A stretch of DNA of 64,000 nt, taken from the NCBI GenBank assembly GCA_903870275.1, contig CAIQCK010000081.1, positions 1-64,000 on the forward strand. The letters are read 5' to 3'. Source of the stretch: an uncultured bacterium. Lineage in GTDB: Bacteria; Verrucomicrobiota; Verrucomicrobiia; CAIQCK01. This document shows positions 1 to 7,644 of this stretch, piece after piece; positions within the stretch are counted from its first letter, which is position 1, and each line of letters begins with the position of its first letter. Under the pieces are notes generated by a model. That model had not been told where the DNA came from. It searched no databases and saw only the letters and a program-made list of their open reading frames with translations. The translations under genes and the position numbers were made by a program.

Positions 1-44
1 CTCCGCTTTCCCAATGCAGGCTCGACGGAGTCTCGCCCCACCTT
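1..44. repeat. Right half of a paired inverted repeat (family C)
   Basis: The stretch ending in GAGTCTCGCCCCACCTT matches, base for base over most of its length, the right half of the inverted repeat at 55847-55933, including the internal words CTCCGCTT and AATGC. The left arm lies outside the window. It is a dispersed intergenic element, not coding. Confidence 0.7.
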
Positions 45-97
45 GGGGTCCCTCCCACAAGACCGACCCATTACTCCTAACGCTTCTTTACGATTGA

Positions 98-170
98 AAC
101 GGACTTGGAAGTCCGTTCTACTTGGGTTGCGCGCTGGCGCTAAACCGTAGAACGGACTTCCAAGTCCGTT
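98..170. repeat. Paired palindromic repeat upstream of the first URO-D gene
   Basis: Two 24-base arms, 98-121 and 147-170, are exact reverse complements separated by 25 bases. Each arm is itself nearly self-complementary (AACGGACTT..AAGTCCGTT). The layout is that of a REP doublet. It ends 57 bases before the start codon at 228, so it could affect the mRNA leader. Confidence 0.8.
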
Positions 171-227
171 GGTGGTTCGACTGGAACGAAAACTCTGTGA
201 CACCACACTAGCATCGGAACCACGCCC

Positions 228-1418
228 ATGACTCACAAACAACACATGCTTGCGGTGCTCCGAGGCCAGCCGGTGGACCGGATTCCATGGGTGCCGCGCC
301 TCGACTTGTGGTATCGGGCGAACCAACGCGCGGGGACATTGCCGGCCCGTTACGCGAATGCCTCGCTGATGGAGATGGTGGACGACCTGGGCTTCGGCTA
401 TCACGCGGTGATCCCCGATTTCAAAGACCTGCGCTCGGCCGAGGATGAGATTCACCGCGCCCTGGGCATCTACAACCTGCACTTCATGCCGATTCGCACT
501 GTGTTCGAGGGCGTCGAATGGAAGATGACGCAGGAGGGCGACCGCCAGATCGTCGAGTATCACACGCCCGCGGGCAACCTGACCACCGTGACGGTTTACG
601 ACGAGGCAATGCGCGCCGGTGGCATCACCATCACGCACGTGGAGCGCTACGCCTTCAGCGGCCCGCAGGATTACGAGCCGCTGTGCCATCTTTTCAGCCA
701 CGCCCGCGTGGAGCCGAACTACGCAGGCTACGCCGCGTTCGCGCAAAAGATCGGCGACCGGGGATTTGCCACGGCGTTTCTGAGCAGCGCCGCGTCGCCG
801 ATGCATTTGATCCAACGCGAGCTGATGCCAATGGACGTTTTCTTCTACGAGATGGCCGACCGGCCCGAAGCGCTGGAGCATCTGGCTGAGTGCATCGGGC
901 AATACTGGCGGCAAATGTATGCGGTCGCTGCGCAAGCGCCCGCCGAGGTGTTCATGCTGGGCGCCAATTATCATTCCACCATCCAGCACCCGCGCTTCTT
1001 TGCCGAACACATCACGCCGGGGCTGGCCGAGTTCGGGGCGATGCTGCACCCACGCGGCAAGTTTCTGCTGACCCACACCGACGGGGAAAATCTGGGCCTG
1101 TTGCCGCACTATCTGGCATCGGGCTTCGACATCGCCGATTCGGTTTGCCCGCACCCCATGACCAAACTGTCACTCGGCGACATCCGCCGCGAGTTTGACG
1201 GGCGCATCACCATCATGGGCGGCGTCCCGTCGGTGGCGCTGCTGAAAAGCTCAATGCCCGATGCCGATTTTCAGGATTTCCTCGATGATTTCTTCCGGCA
1301 GGTCGGCCGCGGCGACCATTTGATTCTGGGAATTTCAGACACCACGCCGCCCGCCGCCGATTTCGAGCGGCTGCTGAGGATTCGCGACCGCATCGAAGCG
1401 TTTGGACCCGTCGGTTAA
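228..1418 (+). CDS. URO-D/MtaA-like family protein
   Basis: The 396-residue product belongs to the uroporphyrinogen-decarboxylase superfamily. Evidence is the N-terminal MLAVLRGQPVDRIPWVPR, a central barrel, and the C-terminal glycine-rich section ending TPPAADFERL. Genuine HemE is shorter and acts on haem precursors; relatives in gene-rich saccharolytic bacteria are mostly corrinoid-methyltransferase-like proteins of unknown substrate. The site where relatives carry H-x-C-G reads HTDGEN here, so the usual zinc-binding Cys is absent and zinc-dependent methyl transfer is doubtful. No signal peptide, so cytoplasmic. It stands alone behind hairpin repeats. Three relatives lie at 13569, 14669 and 24777. 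Family call firm, function unknown. Confidence 0.85.
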   Translation: MTHKQHMLAVLRGQPVDRIPWVPRLDLWYRANQRAGTLPARYANASLMEMVDDLGFGYHAVIPDFKDLRSAEDEIHRALGIYNLHFMPIRTVFEGVEWKMTQEGDRQIVEYHTPAGNLTTVTVYDEAMRAGGITITHVERYAFSGPQDYEPLCHLFSHARVEPNYAGYAAFAQKIGDRGFATAFLSSAASPMHLIQRELMPMDVFFYEMADRPEALEHLAECIGQYWRQMYAVAAQAPAEVFMLGANYHSTIQHPRFFAEHITPGLAEFGAMLHPRGKFLLTHTDGENLGLLPHYLASGFDIADSVCPHPMTKLSLGDIRREFDGRITIMGGVPSVALLKSSMPDADFQDFLDDFFRQVGRGDHLILGISDTTPPAADFERLLRIRDRIEAFGPVG

Positions 1419-1565
1419 TCTCCAAAAGCCAAGCGCTCCAGTTTCCGCGAATCCGACATTGGCCATCGGGTATTTGTCGCGCTGTCCGTGCGCTGTTTCC
1501 CAAATCGTTCAGTCGTCCTTTACGGGACTCTGCCGGGGTTTCAACCGGATACAGGCAAAACAACG

Positions 1566-1697
1566 GGTGGATCGCGTTCTCCGAACGCGATGGCGGTTGT
1601 GAAGCGAAAGCGGGGTGCATGAGTCGAGTTTGCCACTTTCCGCGCGCGGCCTCTTTCTCTTGCCTGTGGCCATCGCGTTCGGAGAACGCGATCCACC
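1566..1697. repeat. Dispersed 132-bp element with hairpin ends (family A)
   Basis: Left arm 1566-1594 and right arm 1669-1697 are exact 29-base reverse complements, and each folds into a hairpin ATCGCGTTC-TCC-GAACGCGAT. Read on the minus strand, the interior shares ordered words (GGCAAGAGAAA, AGGCCG, CGACTCA, GCTTTCGCTTC) with the element at 7207-7335. The two are therefore copies in opposite orientation. No ORF inside looks real. This element fills most of the 405-bp gap between the URO-D gene and the serine hydrolase. Confidence 0.8.
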
Positions 1698-1781
1698 TCT
1701 GGTCAGGCTCCTCCTCACCGGTTCACGGCCCGATGCGCGTCCAGGAGTAATATCCAAGAGCCAATGACGCGAACGCGGCTC

Positions 1782-1807
1782 GCGCGGCAGGCTACGATCT
1801 GCCGCGC
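1782..1807. other. Strong hairpin between convergent genes
   Basis: GCGCGGCAG and CTGCCGCGC form a perfect 9-bp stem around an 8-base loop, 17 bases beyond the stop codon of the minus-strand serine hydrolase. It lacks a T tract, so it may be a processing or stalling signal or another REP-like repeat rather than an intrinsic terminator. Confidence 0.5.
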
Positions 1808-1823
1808 CTCCGGCGCTTCCCAA

Positions 1824-2996
1824 TTATTTTGCGAACGCCGCCGTCGCGGCCTTTTGGAACGTTGGCAGAATTTCCTTCCCGTTCTTCGCCCAGCCGGCGT
1901 GCTGCACCAAAAAGATCGTGATGAGGTTGTGCTCGCGGTCGTAGCTCGAATTGGTGCCGTAAGCGCCGCCGTGGCCGAACTTGCCGCCACCCACGGACAG
2001 GGCAAAACCATACGGCGTCGGTAGGTCGCCGGTTTGCTTCGAGGTCATCTGCTGCACAGCCTGCTCCGAAAGAATGCGCTTGCCGCCGTATGCGCCGTCG
2101 TTGGCCAGCATGCGGTAGAAGAGGAAGAGATCGTTCGCGGTCGAGAACAACCCGCCCGCCGGCATCGGCTGGCGCACGGGGTCGTTGAGCGGATACTTGA
2201 GCTGCGCGATTGGACATTCCTCCAAACCGTCCTTGGCGGGCTTGTAGGCTTTCGCGAGCCGCCGGAGTTGAATCTTGCTGGGCCAGAATGTTGTGTCCTT
2301 CATGCCGAGCGGCTTGAACAGGCGCTGGTCGAGGAACGTTTCATACTTCATGCCGGTGACGACCTCGATGATCCGGCCGGCGGTGTTGATGCCGGCGTTG
2401 GAGTATTGGTATTTCGTGTCCGGGTCAAACACCAGCGGCGTCATCGCGTAACTGCCCACGCGCACCGCGAGCGGAAAGATGTCGAGCGTCGGCTGCTCCA
2501 ACGCGGATTTGAACGGCAGGCCGCTGGTGTGGCTGAGGATGTTTTTGACTGTGATCGGGTGCCCCGGTTTTTTTAGCAGCATGTGCTCCTTGTCCTGCTC
2601 CGCCACCAGCCACTGGTCCTTGAACTCCGGCAGGTAATCTTCCACCGGGTCGCTCAAGTTCACCTCGCCCTCGTCCACCAGCATCATCAGCGCGGCGGCG
2701 GTGATCGGCTTGGACTGCGACGCAATCCAGAAGATGCAATCGGGCCGCATCTTCTTTTTTGCCGCGATGTCCGCCCAGCCGACCGCTTCGAGGTCGAGCA
2801 CCTTGTCCTTGTCCGCCACGAGCGTCACGGCGCCGGCGAGGACGCTGTTGTCCACGAACGGCTGCAAGACCGGCGCGATTTTTTGCGGCGGCCCGGCGGT
2901 CCAGGCGGGGGTTGAAGCAAAGCACAGCGCCGCCAGCAGGAGCGCGAGGAAATGAAACGGGCGGCGAGCCGGGAAACAAGTTCGAATGGTTTTCAT
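1824..2996 (-). CDS. Exported class C beta-lactamase-like serine hydrolase
   Basis: A 390-residue member of the beta-lactamase/DD-peptidase/esterase family. The start was set at the ATG at 2996, because MKTIRTCFPA and the hydrophobic run after it form a Sec signal peptide; the reading frame upstream is not signal-like. Catalytic motifs are complete: S93-Q-S-K96, Y198-S-N200 and H342-G-G. Members hydrolyse esters, amides or peptidoglycan peptides, and the substrate cannot be read from sequence. Family features such as HTSGLPF and GGLFSTANDL are present. A close paralogue is at 55977 and a third copy of the domain is fused at 49367. Monocistronic, diverging from the hemerythrin gene. Confidence 0.9.
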   Translation of the reverse strand: MKTIRTCFPARRPFHFLALLLAALCFASTPAWTAGPPQKIAPVLQPFVDNSVLAGAVTLVADKDKVLDLEAVGWADIAAKKKMRPDCIFWIASQSKPITAAALMMLVDEGEVNLSDPVEDYLPEFKDQWLVAEQDKEHMLLKKPGHPITVKNILSHTSGLPFKSALEQPTLDIFPLAVRVGSYAMTPLVFDPDTKYQYSNAGINTAGRIIEVVTGMKYETFLDQRLFKPLGMKDTTFWPSKIQLRRLAKAYKPAKDGLEECPIAQLKYPLNDPVRQPMPAGGLFSTANDLFLFYRMLANDGAYGGKRILSEQAVQQMTSKQTGDLPTPYGFALSVGGGKFGHGGAYGTNSSYDREHNLITIFLVQHAGWAKNGKEILPTFQKAATAAFAK

Positions 2997-3091
2997 GTGA
3001 GTGGCGGCGGTTGCGTTGTGCAATGTCGCCAGAGGTTGTATCGCAACCACCGCCCAAACGCAAGTGGCGGGCGCGGTAGCATCCGGCCGAT

Positions 3092-3119
3092 TTGAGTTTT
3101 GGGCGCGCTGTTGTAGTAT
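3092..3119 (+). promoter_or_regulatory. Sigma70-like promoter of the hemerythrin gene, probably leaderless
   Basis: TTGAGT (3092-3097), a 16-base spacer and TAGTAT (3114-3119) fit a housekeeping promoter. The ATG at 3125 starts six bases after the -10 box, where transcription should begin, so the message probably has no 5' leader. No Shine-Dalgarno sequence is seen. Prediction only. Confidence 0.45.
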
Positions 3120-3124
3120 AGCGC

Positions 3125-3568
3125 ATGAAAATTACGGACATCTTGACGACAGAGCACGCCGTCTTCTGCGCCATGTTCGACCAAATCGAACACGCGCTTC
3201 CCACTTTGGAAACATCCGCCGAGCTCAAGGCGCTCGCCGGTCTGCTGGAAACGTTGTTGCATGCCCACGGCGAGACGGAACAAGACCTGGCCTACGGGCC
3301 TTTGGATCATTTGCTGAAAGAAAAGAGCCAGCTCGGCCGGCTTTTCTCGGATCACCGGGAAATGGACAGCCGCATGAAAGAAGTCCAGGACGGCAACGAC
3401 CCCGCGCATGCCCGGCGTCTTTTGCAAGCGGCTATGGTCATGTCCCGCGAACACTTCCGCTACGAGGAACAGACCCTGTTCCCGTTCGTGGAAAAGGTCC
3501 TTGATCTCGACTCGCTCGAAAAACTAGGCGACGCCTACGCGCACAAACGCAAAAACCTGCCGCGCTAG
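3125..3568 (+). CDS. Hemerythrin-domain protein
   Basis: A 147-residue four-helix hemerythrin. Likely di-iron ligands are H11, H48, E52, H77, H110 and E114/E115, with the hallmark HFRYEEQTLFPF near the C terminus. Such proteins bind O2 or NO, or buffer iron, in the cytoplasm; there is no signal peptide and no fused signalling domain. The frameshifted gene at 57236-57642 is a diverged paralogue. Both hemerythrin genes lie just beyond the serine-hydrolase paralogues (2996 and 57119), which hints that a two-gene block was duplicated, although relative orientation differs between the two places. Confidence 0.9.
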   Translation: MKITDILTTEHAVFCAMFDQIEHALPTLETSAELKALAGLLETLLHAHGETEQDLAYGPLDHLLKEKSQLGRLFSDHREMDSRMKEVQDGNDPAHARRLLQAAMVMSREHFRYEEQTLFPFVEKVLDLDSLEKLGDAYAHKRKNLPR

Positions 3569-3615
3569 GCCGCAGCCCGCTTCTCTGCCGCGTCGTGGAT
3601 TATTGAGAGGGAAGT

Positions 3616-4836
3616 TTACGCCCCAAACTTCGCGAACATGCGCCCGTTGGCCTGCATGTGGCGGATCAAGTATTTCGCCTCCATGATGCCGAGCGAGCCG
3701 CTGTTGGCGCATCGCTCCGTGAGCCGCTCCAAGCCGTCGCTGCCGCTGATGGCGCTGTGGATCAGCACCGGTTGCGGATGCCACGAGTGGCCTTTGACGG
3801 GGCAGGGCGTCGAATGGTCGCCCGTCACCGCGAGCACGTCGAACTTCGCTGCGAGCAGCACCGGCAACGCGGCGTCGAGTTCCTCGATCGCCTTGACCTT
3901 CGCGGCAAAGTTGCCGTCCTCGCCGGAGGCGTCCGTCGGCTTGTAGTGGACGAAGACGTAGTTGAACTCGCCCTTGGCCTTCACGGCGAGGTTGAACTCT
4001 TCCTTGATGTCGTGCGCGCCCTCGATTTTCTTCATGCCGACGAGCTGCGCGAGGCCCTTATACATCGGGTAGATGGCGATGCACGCGGCCTTGAGCGCGT
4101 AACGTTCCTCAAACGTCGGGATGGCCGGCTGATGGGCAATGCCGCGCATGAGAAACCCGTTGGCCGGCTTGCGGCCCTTGAGCAACGGCAACGCCTGCTT
4201 GTAAAACTCCGCGACCAGTTTCGCCACCTTCTTCTGGCCGGGGGTATTGCCCGCGGGCTTGGCGGTGGCGATGCCCATGCCTTCGTGGCCGGGATCGGTG
4301 TCGGTGAGCGGGCCTTCGAGACCCTTGCCACGGAACACGACGACGAAACGGTGCCCTTTGCCGGCCTTGATGATGACCTGCGTGTCGCCGATCTTCTTGA
4401 TCTTGCCGCCGAGCAACGCGCATTGCTCCTCGGTGATTTCCGTGGCGACGCGCCCTGCGCGGCGGTCGGTGACAATGCCTTTCTCGTCGAGCGTGCAGAA
4501 GTTCGCCCGGGCGCAAATGTCCCCGTGCTTGAGATCCATGCCGAGGCCGAGCGCCTCGATCACGCCGCGGCCGACTTCATACTCCAGCGGATCATAACCG
4601 AACAAACCGAGGTGGCCCGGCCCGCTGCCGGGCGTGATGCCTTGGGCGACGGGAATAAGCCGGCCCAACGCGCTGCGTTTGGCCAGCGCGTCGAGGTTGG
4701 GCGTGCGCGCGGCCTCCAGCGGCGTCTTCCAGCCGGTGGCTTCGACGGCGATGTCGCCGACGCCGTCCAACACGAGCAAGCAAAGGGTTTGGTCCGAGTG
4801 TTCCTGCAACTTGGCATAGACATGGTCAAGATTCAT
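3616..4836 (-). CDS. apgM: Cofactor-independent phosphoglycerate mutase, archaeal ApgM type
   Basis: The 406-residue protein interconverts 2- and 3-phosphoglycerate in glycolysis without 2,3-bisphosphoglycerate. It belongs to the alkaline-phosphatase superfamily: LLVLDGVGD (D24, metal), TPGSGPGHLGLFGYDP with the phosphorylated Ser, CARANFCT, and VTGDHSTPCPVKGHSWHP near the C terminus carrying metal-binding Asp and His. Length is normal for the family. Cytoplasmic. It is the only central-metabolism gene in the window and is transcribed away from its neighbours. The start at 4836 gives the typical family N terminus. Confidence 0.93.
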   Translation of the reverse strand: MNLDHVYAKLQEHSDQTLCLLVLDGVGDIAVEATGWKTPLEAARTPNLDALAKRSALGRLIPVAQGITPGSGPGHLGLFGYDPLEYEVGRGVIEALGLGMDLKHGDICARANFCTLDEKGIVTDRRAGRVATEITEEQCALLGGKIKKIGDTQVIIKAGKGHRFVVVFRGKGLEGPLTDTDPGHEGMGIATAKPAGNTPGQKKVAKLVAEFYKQALPLLKGRKPANGFLMRGIAHQPAIPTFEERYALKAACIAIYPMYKGLAQLVGMKKIEGAHDIKEEFNLAVKAKGEFNYVFVHYKPTDASGEDGNFAAKVKAIEELDAALPVLLAAKFDVLAVTGDHSTPCPVKGHSWHPQPVLIHSAISGSDGLERLTERCANSGSLGIMEAKYLIRHMQANGRMFAKFGA

Positions 4837-4905
4837 GGCGCGATATTGCGGAAACTTCCCGCTGTCGTCAAAGAGGAAAATCTCACCGGCGCGGTTTGGG
4901 TGCGC

Positions 4906-4934
4906 TTGCTCCGAGAGGCTGGATGAGCTATTAT
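4906..4934 (+). promoter_or_regulatory. Sigma70-like promoter of the peroxidase-like gene
   Basis: TTGCTC (4906-4911), a 17-base spacer and TATTAT (4929-4934) match a vegetative promoter. A leader of roughly 50 bases follows, with AGAGGA at about 4980 as ribosome binding site ahead of the ATG at 4992. Confidence 0.5.
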
Positions 4935-4991
4935 ACTGAAATCTAAGGTTGCCGTGGAGGTAAACCGCTGAAGAATCACAAGAGGACGCAC

Positions 4992-6356
4992 ATGAAAAAA
5001 CTGCTTTGGATTGTTCTGGTGCTCGCCGTTGTATTGGCGTTTCCCGTTTCTAATCTTTTCCGCGCCCGCAAGCCGCACGGCGCGGTGAGCACGATCGCCC
5101 TGGACCCGGTGCAAGAGAACGCGGTCCTGCTTTTCGAAATGAAATGCATGGACTGCCATTCGGAAAACGCGGCTCTGCCATTCTATGCGAAGTTGCCGTT
5201 CGCCTCGTCCCTCATCGCCGACGACATCCGCCGCGGCACGGAGCGGCTGAACATGCCGCGCGAATGTTTCGGCCCGGCACCCGCGTCGGAGGCGGTGCTG
5301 GCGAAAATCCAATACGCGATGGAAAGCGATTCGATGCCGCCGGGCAATTACCGATTGATGCACTGGGGTAGCGGTTTGGGCAGCGATGAGAAAAAGGCGT
5401 TACTCATGTGGATCCGCAGCGCTCGCGCCAAGGCCAACGGCGCGGCCGACGCCAGCGATCCGATCTACGCCAACCCGGTCCTCCCGCTCGCCGAGCCGAG
5501 AGGTTTGAACCCCGATAAGGTCGCCCTCGGCCGCAAGCTCTATCACGACACGCGTCTCTCCGGTGACAACACGCTCTCCTGCGCCTCCTGCCACGATTTG
5601 AAAAAGGGCGGCACCGACCAAGCCCAATATTCCACTGGCATCCGCGGCCAGAAGGGTGGCATCAACGCGCCCACCGTCTTCAATGCCTCCCTTGCCTTTG
5701 TTCAGTTCTGGGACGGTCGCGCCGCCGACCTTCAGGCGCAGGCCGCCGGCCCTGTCGCGAACCCGGTCGAGATGGGCGGCAACTGGGACGAAGTTCCCGG
5801 CAAGTTGAAGGCCGACCCCGCATACGCTGCCGCCTTCGCCAAGCTCTATCCCGAAGGCATCACCAAGGAAACCGTCACCGACGCCATCGCCACGTTCGAG
5901 AAGACGCTCGTCACCGTCAACTCCCGCTTCGACCGGTTCCTGCGCGGCCAGACCGACGCGCTTACCGCGGAGGAAAAAGCCGGCTATCGCATTTTCACCA
6001 ACGAAGGCTGCTGCAAATGCCACGTCGGCCAGGCCCTCGGCGGCAAGTCCTTCGAGAAGCTCGGTCTCTACAGCGACTACTTCGCCGCGCGCGGACAACC
6101 CACGCCCGCCGACGATGGCCGTTTCAGCGTCACCAAGAACGAAGGCGACCGGCACAAGTTCAAGGTGCCCACGCTCCGCAACATTGCCCTCAGTTACCCC
6201 TACCTCCACGACGGCTCCACCAGCGATTTGAAGAAGGTCGTCCAACTTATGGGCAAGCATCAAATCGGCCACGACATTCCTGACAACGAGGCCGAACTGA
6301 TCGTCAAGTTCCTCCAGAGCCTCACCGGCGAACTCGACGGCAAACCGCTGCTCTGA
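4992..6356 (+). CDS. Tri-haem cytochrome: haem-binding domain fused to cytochrome c peroxidase
   Basis: A 454-residue periplasmic cytochrome. After an N-terminal hydrophobic anchor (about residues 4-20) comes a small Haem_bd-type domain with C52-MD-C55-H56, followed by a di-haem peroxidase/MauG-type module with C197-AS-C200-H201 and C340-CK-C343-H344. The second module resembles bacterial cytochrome c peroxidases that reduce H2O2 with electrons from small cytochromes; family motifs include GRKLYHDTRLSGDNTLSCASC and FKVPTLRN. In many bacteria the Haem_bd domain is a separate protein; here it may feed electrons directly to the peroxidase module. Monocistronic with its own promoter. Confidence 0.87.
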   Translation: MKKLLWIVLVLAVVLAFPVSNLFRARKPHGAVSTIALDPVQENAVLLFEMKCMDCHSENAALPFYAKLPFASSLIADDIRRGTERLNMPRECFGPAPASEAVLAKIQYAMESDSMPPGNYRLMHWGSGLGSDEKKALLMWIRSARAKANGAADASDPIYANPVLPLAEPRGLNPDKVALGRKLYHDTRLSGDNTLSCASCHDLKKGGTDQAQYSTGIRGQKGGINAPTVFNASLAFVQFWDGRAADLQAQAAGPVANPVEMGGNWDEVPGKLKADPAYAAAFAKLYPEGITKETVTDAIATFEKTLVTVNSRFDRFLRGQTDALTAEEKAGYRIFTNEGCCKCHVGQALGGKSFEKLGLYSDYFAARGQPTPADDGRFSVTKNEGDRHKFKVPTLRNIALSYPYLHDGSTSDLKKVVQLMGKHQIGHDIPDNEAELIVKFLQSLTGELDGKPLL

Positions 6357-6375
6357 ACAACCGGGACGATGGATG

Positions 6376-6443
6376 GAGTATTGGAGTGATGGAGTGTTGG
6401 AGTCTTGGGCTGGCCCGCTGCACGGTTCCATCACTCAATACTC
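6376..6443. repeat. Imperfect inverted repeat with TTGGAGT direct repeats
   Basis: GAGTATTGGAGTGATGG (6376-6392) is mirrored by CCATCACTCAATACTC at 6428-6443 with one base missing. The left side also carries three near-copies of TTGGAGT in tandem. It separates the peroxidase gene from the following small gene and could form a stem in the transcript. Confidence 0.5.
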
Positions 6444-6498
6444 TTTCACTTTGGCGCCTGCGATCTCGTGGGTGTCCCCATCGTTTCTTGGGCCCACG

Positions 6499-7128
6499 AT
6501 GGATCGAGTTGACTGGATCTATTTGGCGCTTATCGTTGTGGCGTTCGGGGCGGTTTTCACACTTGTAGAGGCACTTTATCCCACTCGTCATCCACCACAA
6601 CAACAATGGAGTTGGTGCCTCAGTTTAAGCGAGGAGGAGGAGTTCATAGACGATGAAAGGGATATTTCTGGCAGCCTTACCGATCGAGCCCAATCCGGGG
6701 AACCTTTTAATGTGGTTCTGGAGAATATCCCTGATGCCGCCATGCCGCGCGTCTCCAGGCATGTTGTGTCGTTGTCAAACGGCGTGGCTTATTTGGCTAT
6801 CACGCGTGTGGAGGGCAGATGGAAGATCTGGGGCGCTTATCAAACGATCATCAAGGACTCCCCGATTATTCCTGCGGGGACCGTTATGTCTGTCGGCAGC
6901 ATTCCGGAGACTGAGGATGAGCCCTCGATCTTCATCGAGGATGACCGTATTGCCCCCGTGCATCTGATCATCAAGTTTAATGCCGACGGCGTGGTGGTTC
7001 AGCATGTCGCTTCGTCTTTCAAAACCGAGATTGACCTGATACGCACGCTCCCTGCTTTATCTGTTTTGCCAGTTAATCCCGAGGGGGACAGCATGCACCA
7101 GATTACGTCCGCAGCTCCCGCCCAATAA
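6499..7128 (+). CDS. Hypothetical membrane-anchored protein
   Basis: I do not recognise this family. The start was set at the ATG at 6499, where MDRVDWIYLALIVVAF begins an N-terminal membrane segment (about residues 6-24); the upstream frame runs through repeat DNA. The rest of the 209 residues is soluble and acidic near the front (EEEEFIDDERD), with a later segment rich in beta-strand-like hydrophobics (VAYLAITRVEGRWKIWG). It would place a globular domain on one face of the inner membrane. Codon use is less GC-biased than in its neighbours. No operon partner. Confidence 0.55.
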   Translation: MDRVDWIYLALIVVAFGAVFTLVEALYPTRHPPQQQWSWCLSLSEEEEFIDDERDISGSLTDRAQSGEPFNVVLENIPDAAMPRVSRHVVSLSNGVAYLAITRVEGRWKIWGAYQTIIKDSPIIPAGTVMSVGSIPETEDEPSIFIEDDRIAPVHLIIKFNADGVVVQHVASSFKTEIDLIRTLPALSVLPVNPEGDSMHQITSAAPAQ

Positions 7129-7644
7129 ACAGATCCATTGCGAGGGGCCGTCTCCAACGCGGCAGCGTTTTGGAATGCGGCAGACGCCTGCCGCTTTAGT
7201 CGTTCGGGTGGATCGCGACCTCCGGGCGCGATGGTGGCAGGCAAGAGAAAAGGCCGTGTGGGGAGAGCTGAAAACCCGACTCAAACACACTGCTTTCGCT
7301 TCTCAATAGCTATCGCCCGGAGGTCGCGATCCACCTCGCGGCTTGTCTGCATCGAGAGGTTCATGGATAGGCGGAGTAAGTGGATTGTTGTAGCGCGGCG
7401 CATGAGGTGACGACACGGCGCGGTCATGCCGGGCCTGCCACCGTCCAGTGGCACCGCCTCCTTACGTCGGCGGCTACGGTTTGCTTGAGTTTCGTGCGAC
7501 GTGGGGTGTTCAGACACGCTGACTGCCTTTATCAACTACCAAGCATGGCGCGCTGGAACTTGCCCGGACAAAAACACAAAAAAATTGTGTCGTTCAACCG
7601 TTGCTGTGGTTACACTGGCCGCCATCGAAAAGGAAAACTCAAAC
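7129..7644. other. 516-bp intergenic region packed with hairpins
   Basis: No gene is visible. It contains a 7-bp-stem hairpin at 7177-7194 (GCGGCAG/CTGCCGC) preceded by a related GCGGCAGCG word, the dispersed element at 7207-7335, and a TGCCAC/GTGGCA hairpin at 7436-7453. The last 150 bases are less structured and should hold the promoter of the oxidoreductase gene; TACACT at 7611-7616 is a possible -10 box without a convincing -35. Confidence 0.6.
7207..7335. repeat. Dispersed 129-bp element with hairpin ends (family A), second copy
   Basis: The arms 7207-7232 and 7312-7335 are reverse complements apart from a missing GC dinucleotide. The arms start GGTGGATCGCG as at 1566 but the hairpin stems have changed (GACC-TCC-GGGC instead of GTTC-TCC-GAAC). 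The interior aligns with the minus strand of 1566-1697 through the words GGCAAGAGAAA, GGCCG, CGACTCA and GCTTTCGCTTCTCA. Confidence 0.75.

Noticed and set aside
1402..1823. Short ORFs in the gap after the first URO-D gene
   Set aside because: They are explained by the paired hairpin element at 1566-1697 and lack ribosome sites.
3658..4926. Plus-strand frame of 422 codons opposite apgM
   Set aside because: apgM on the minus strand carries all family motifs; the plus-strand translation has no recognisable feature.
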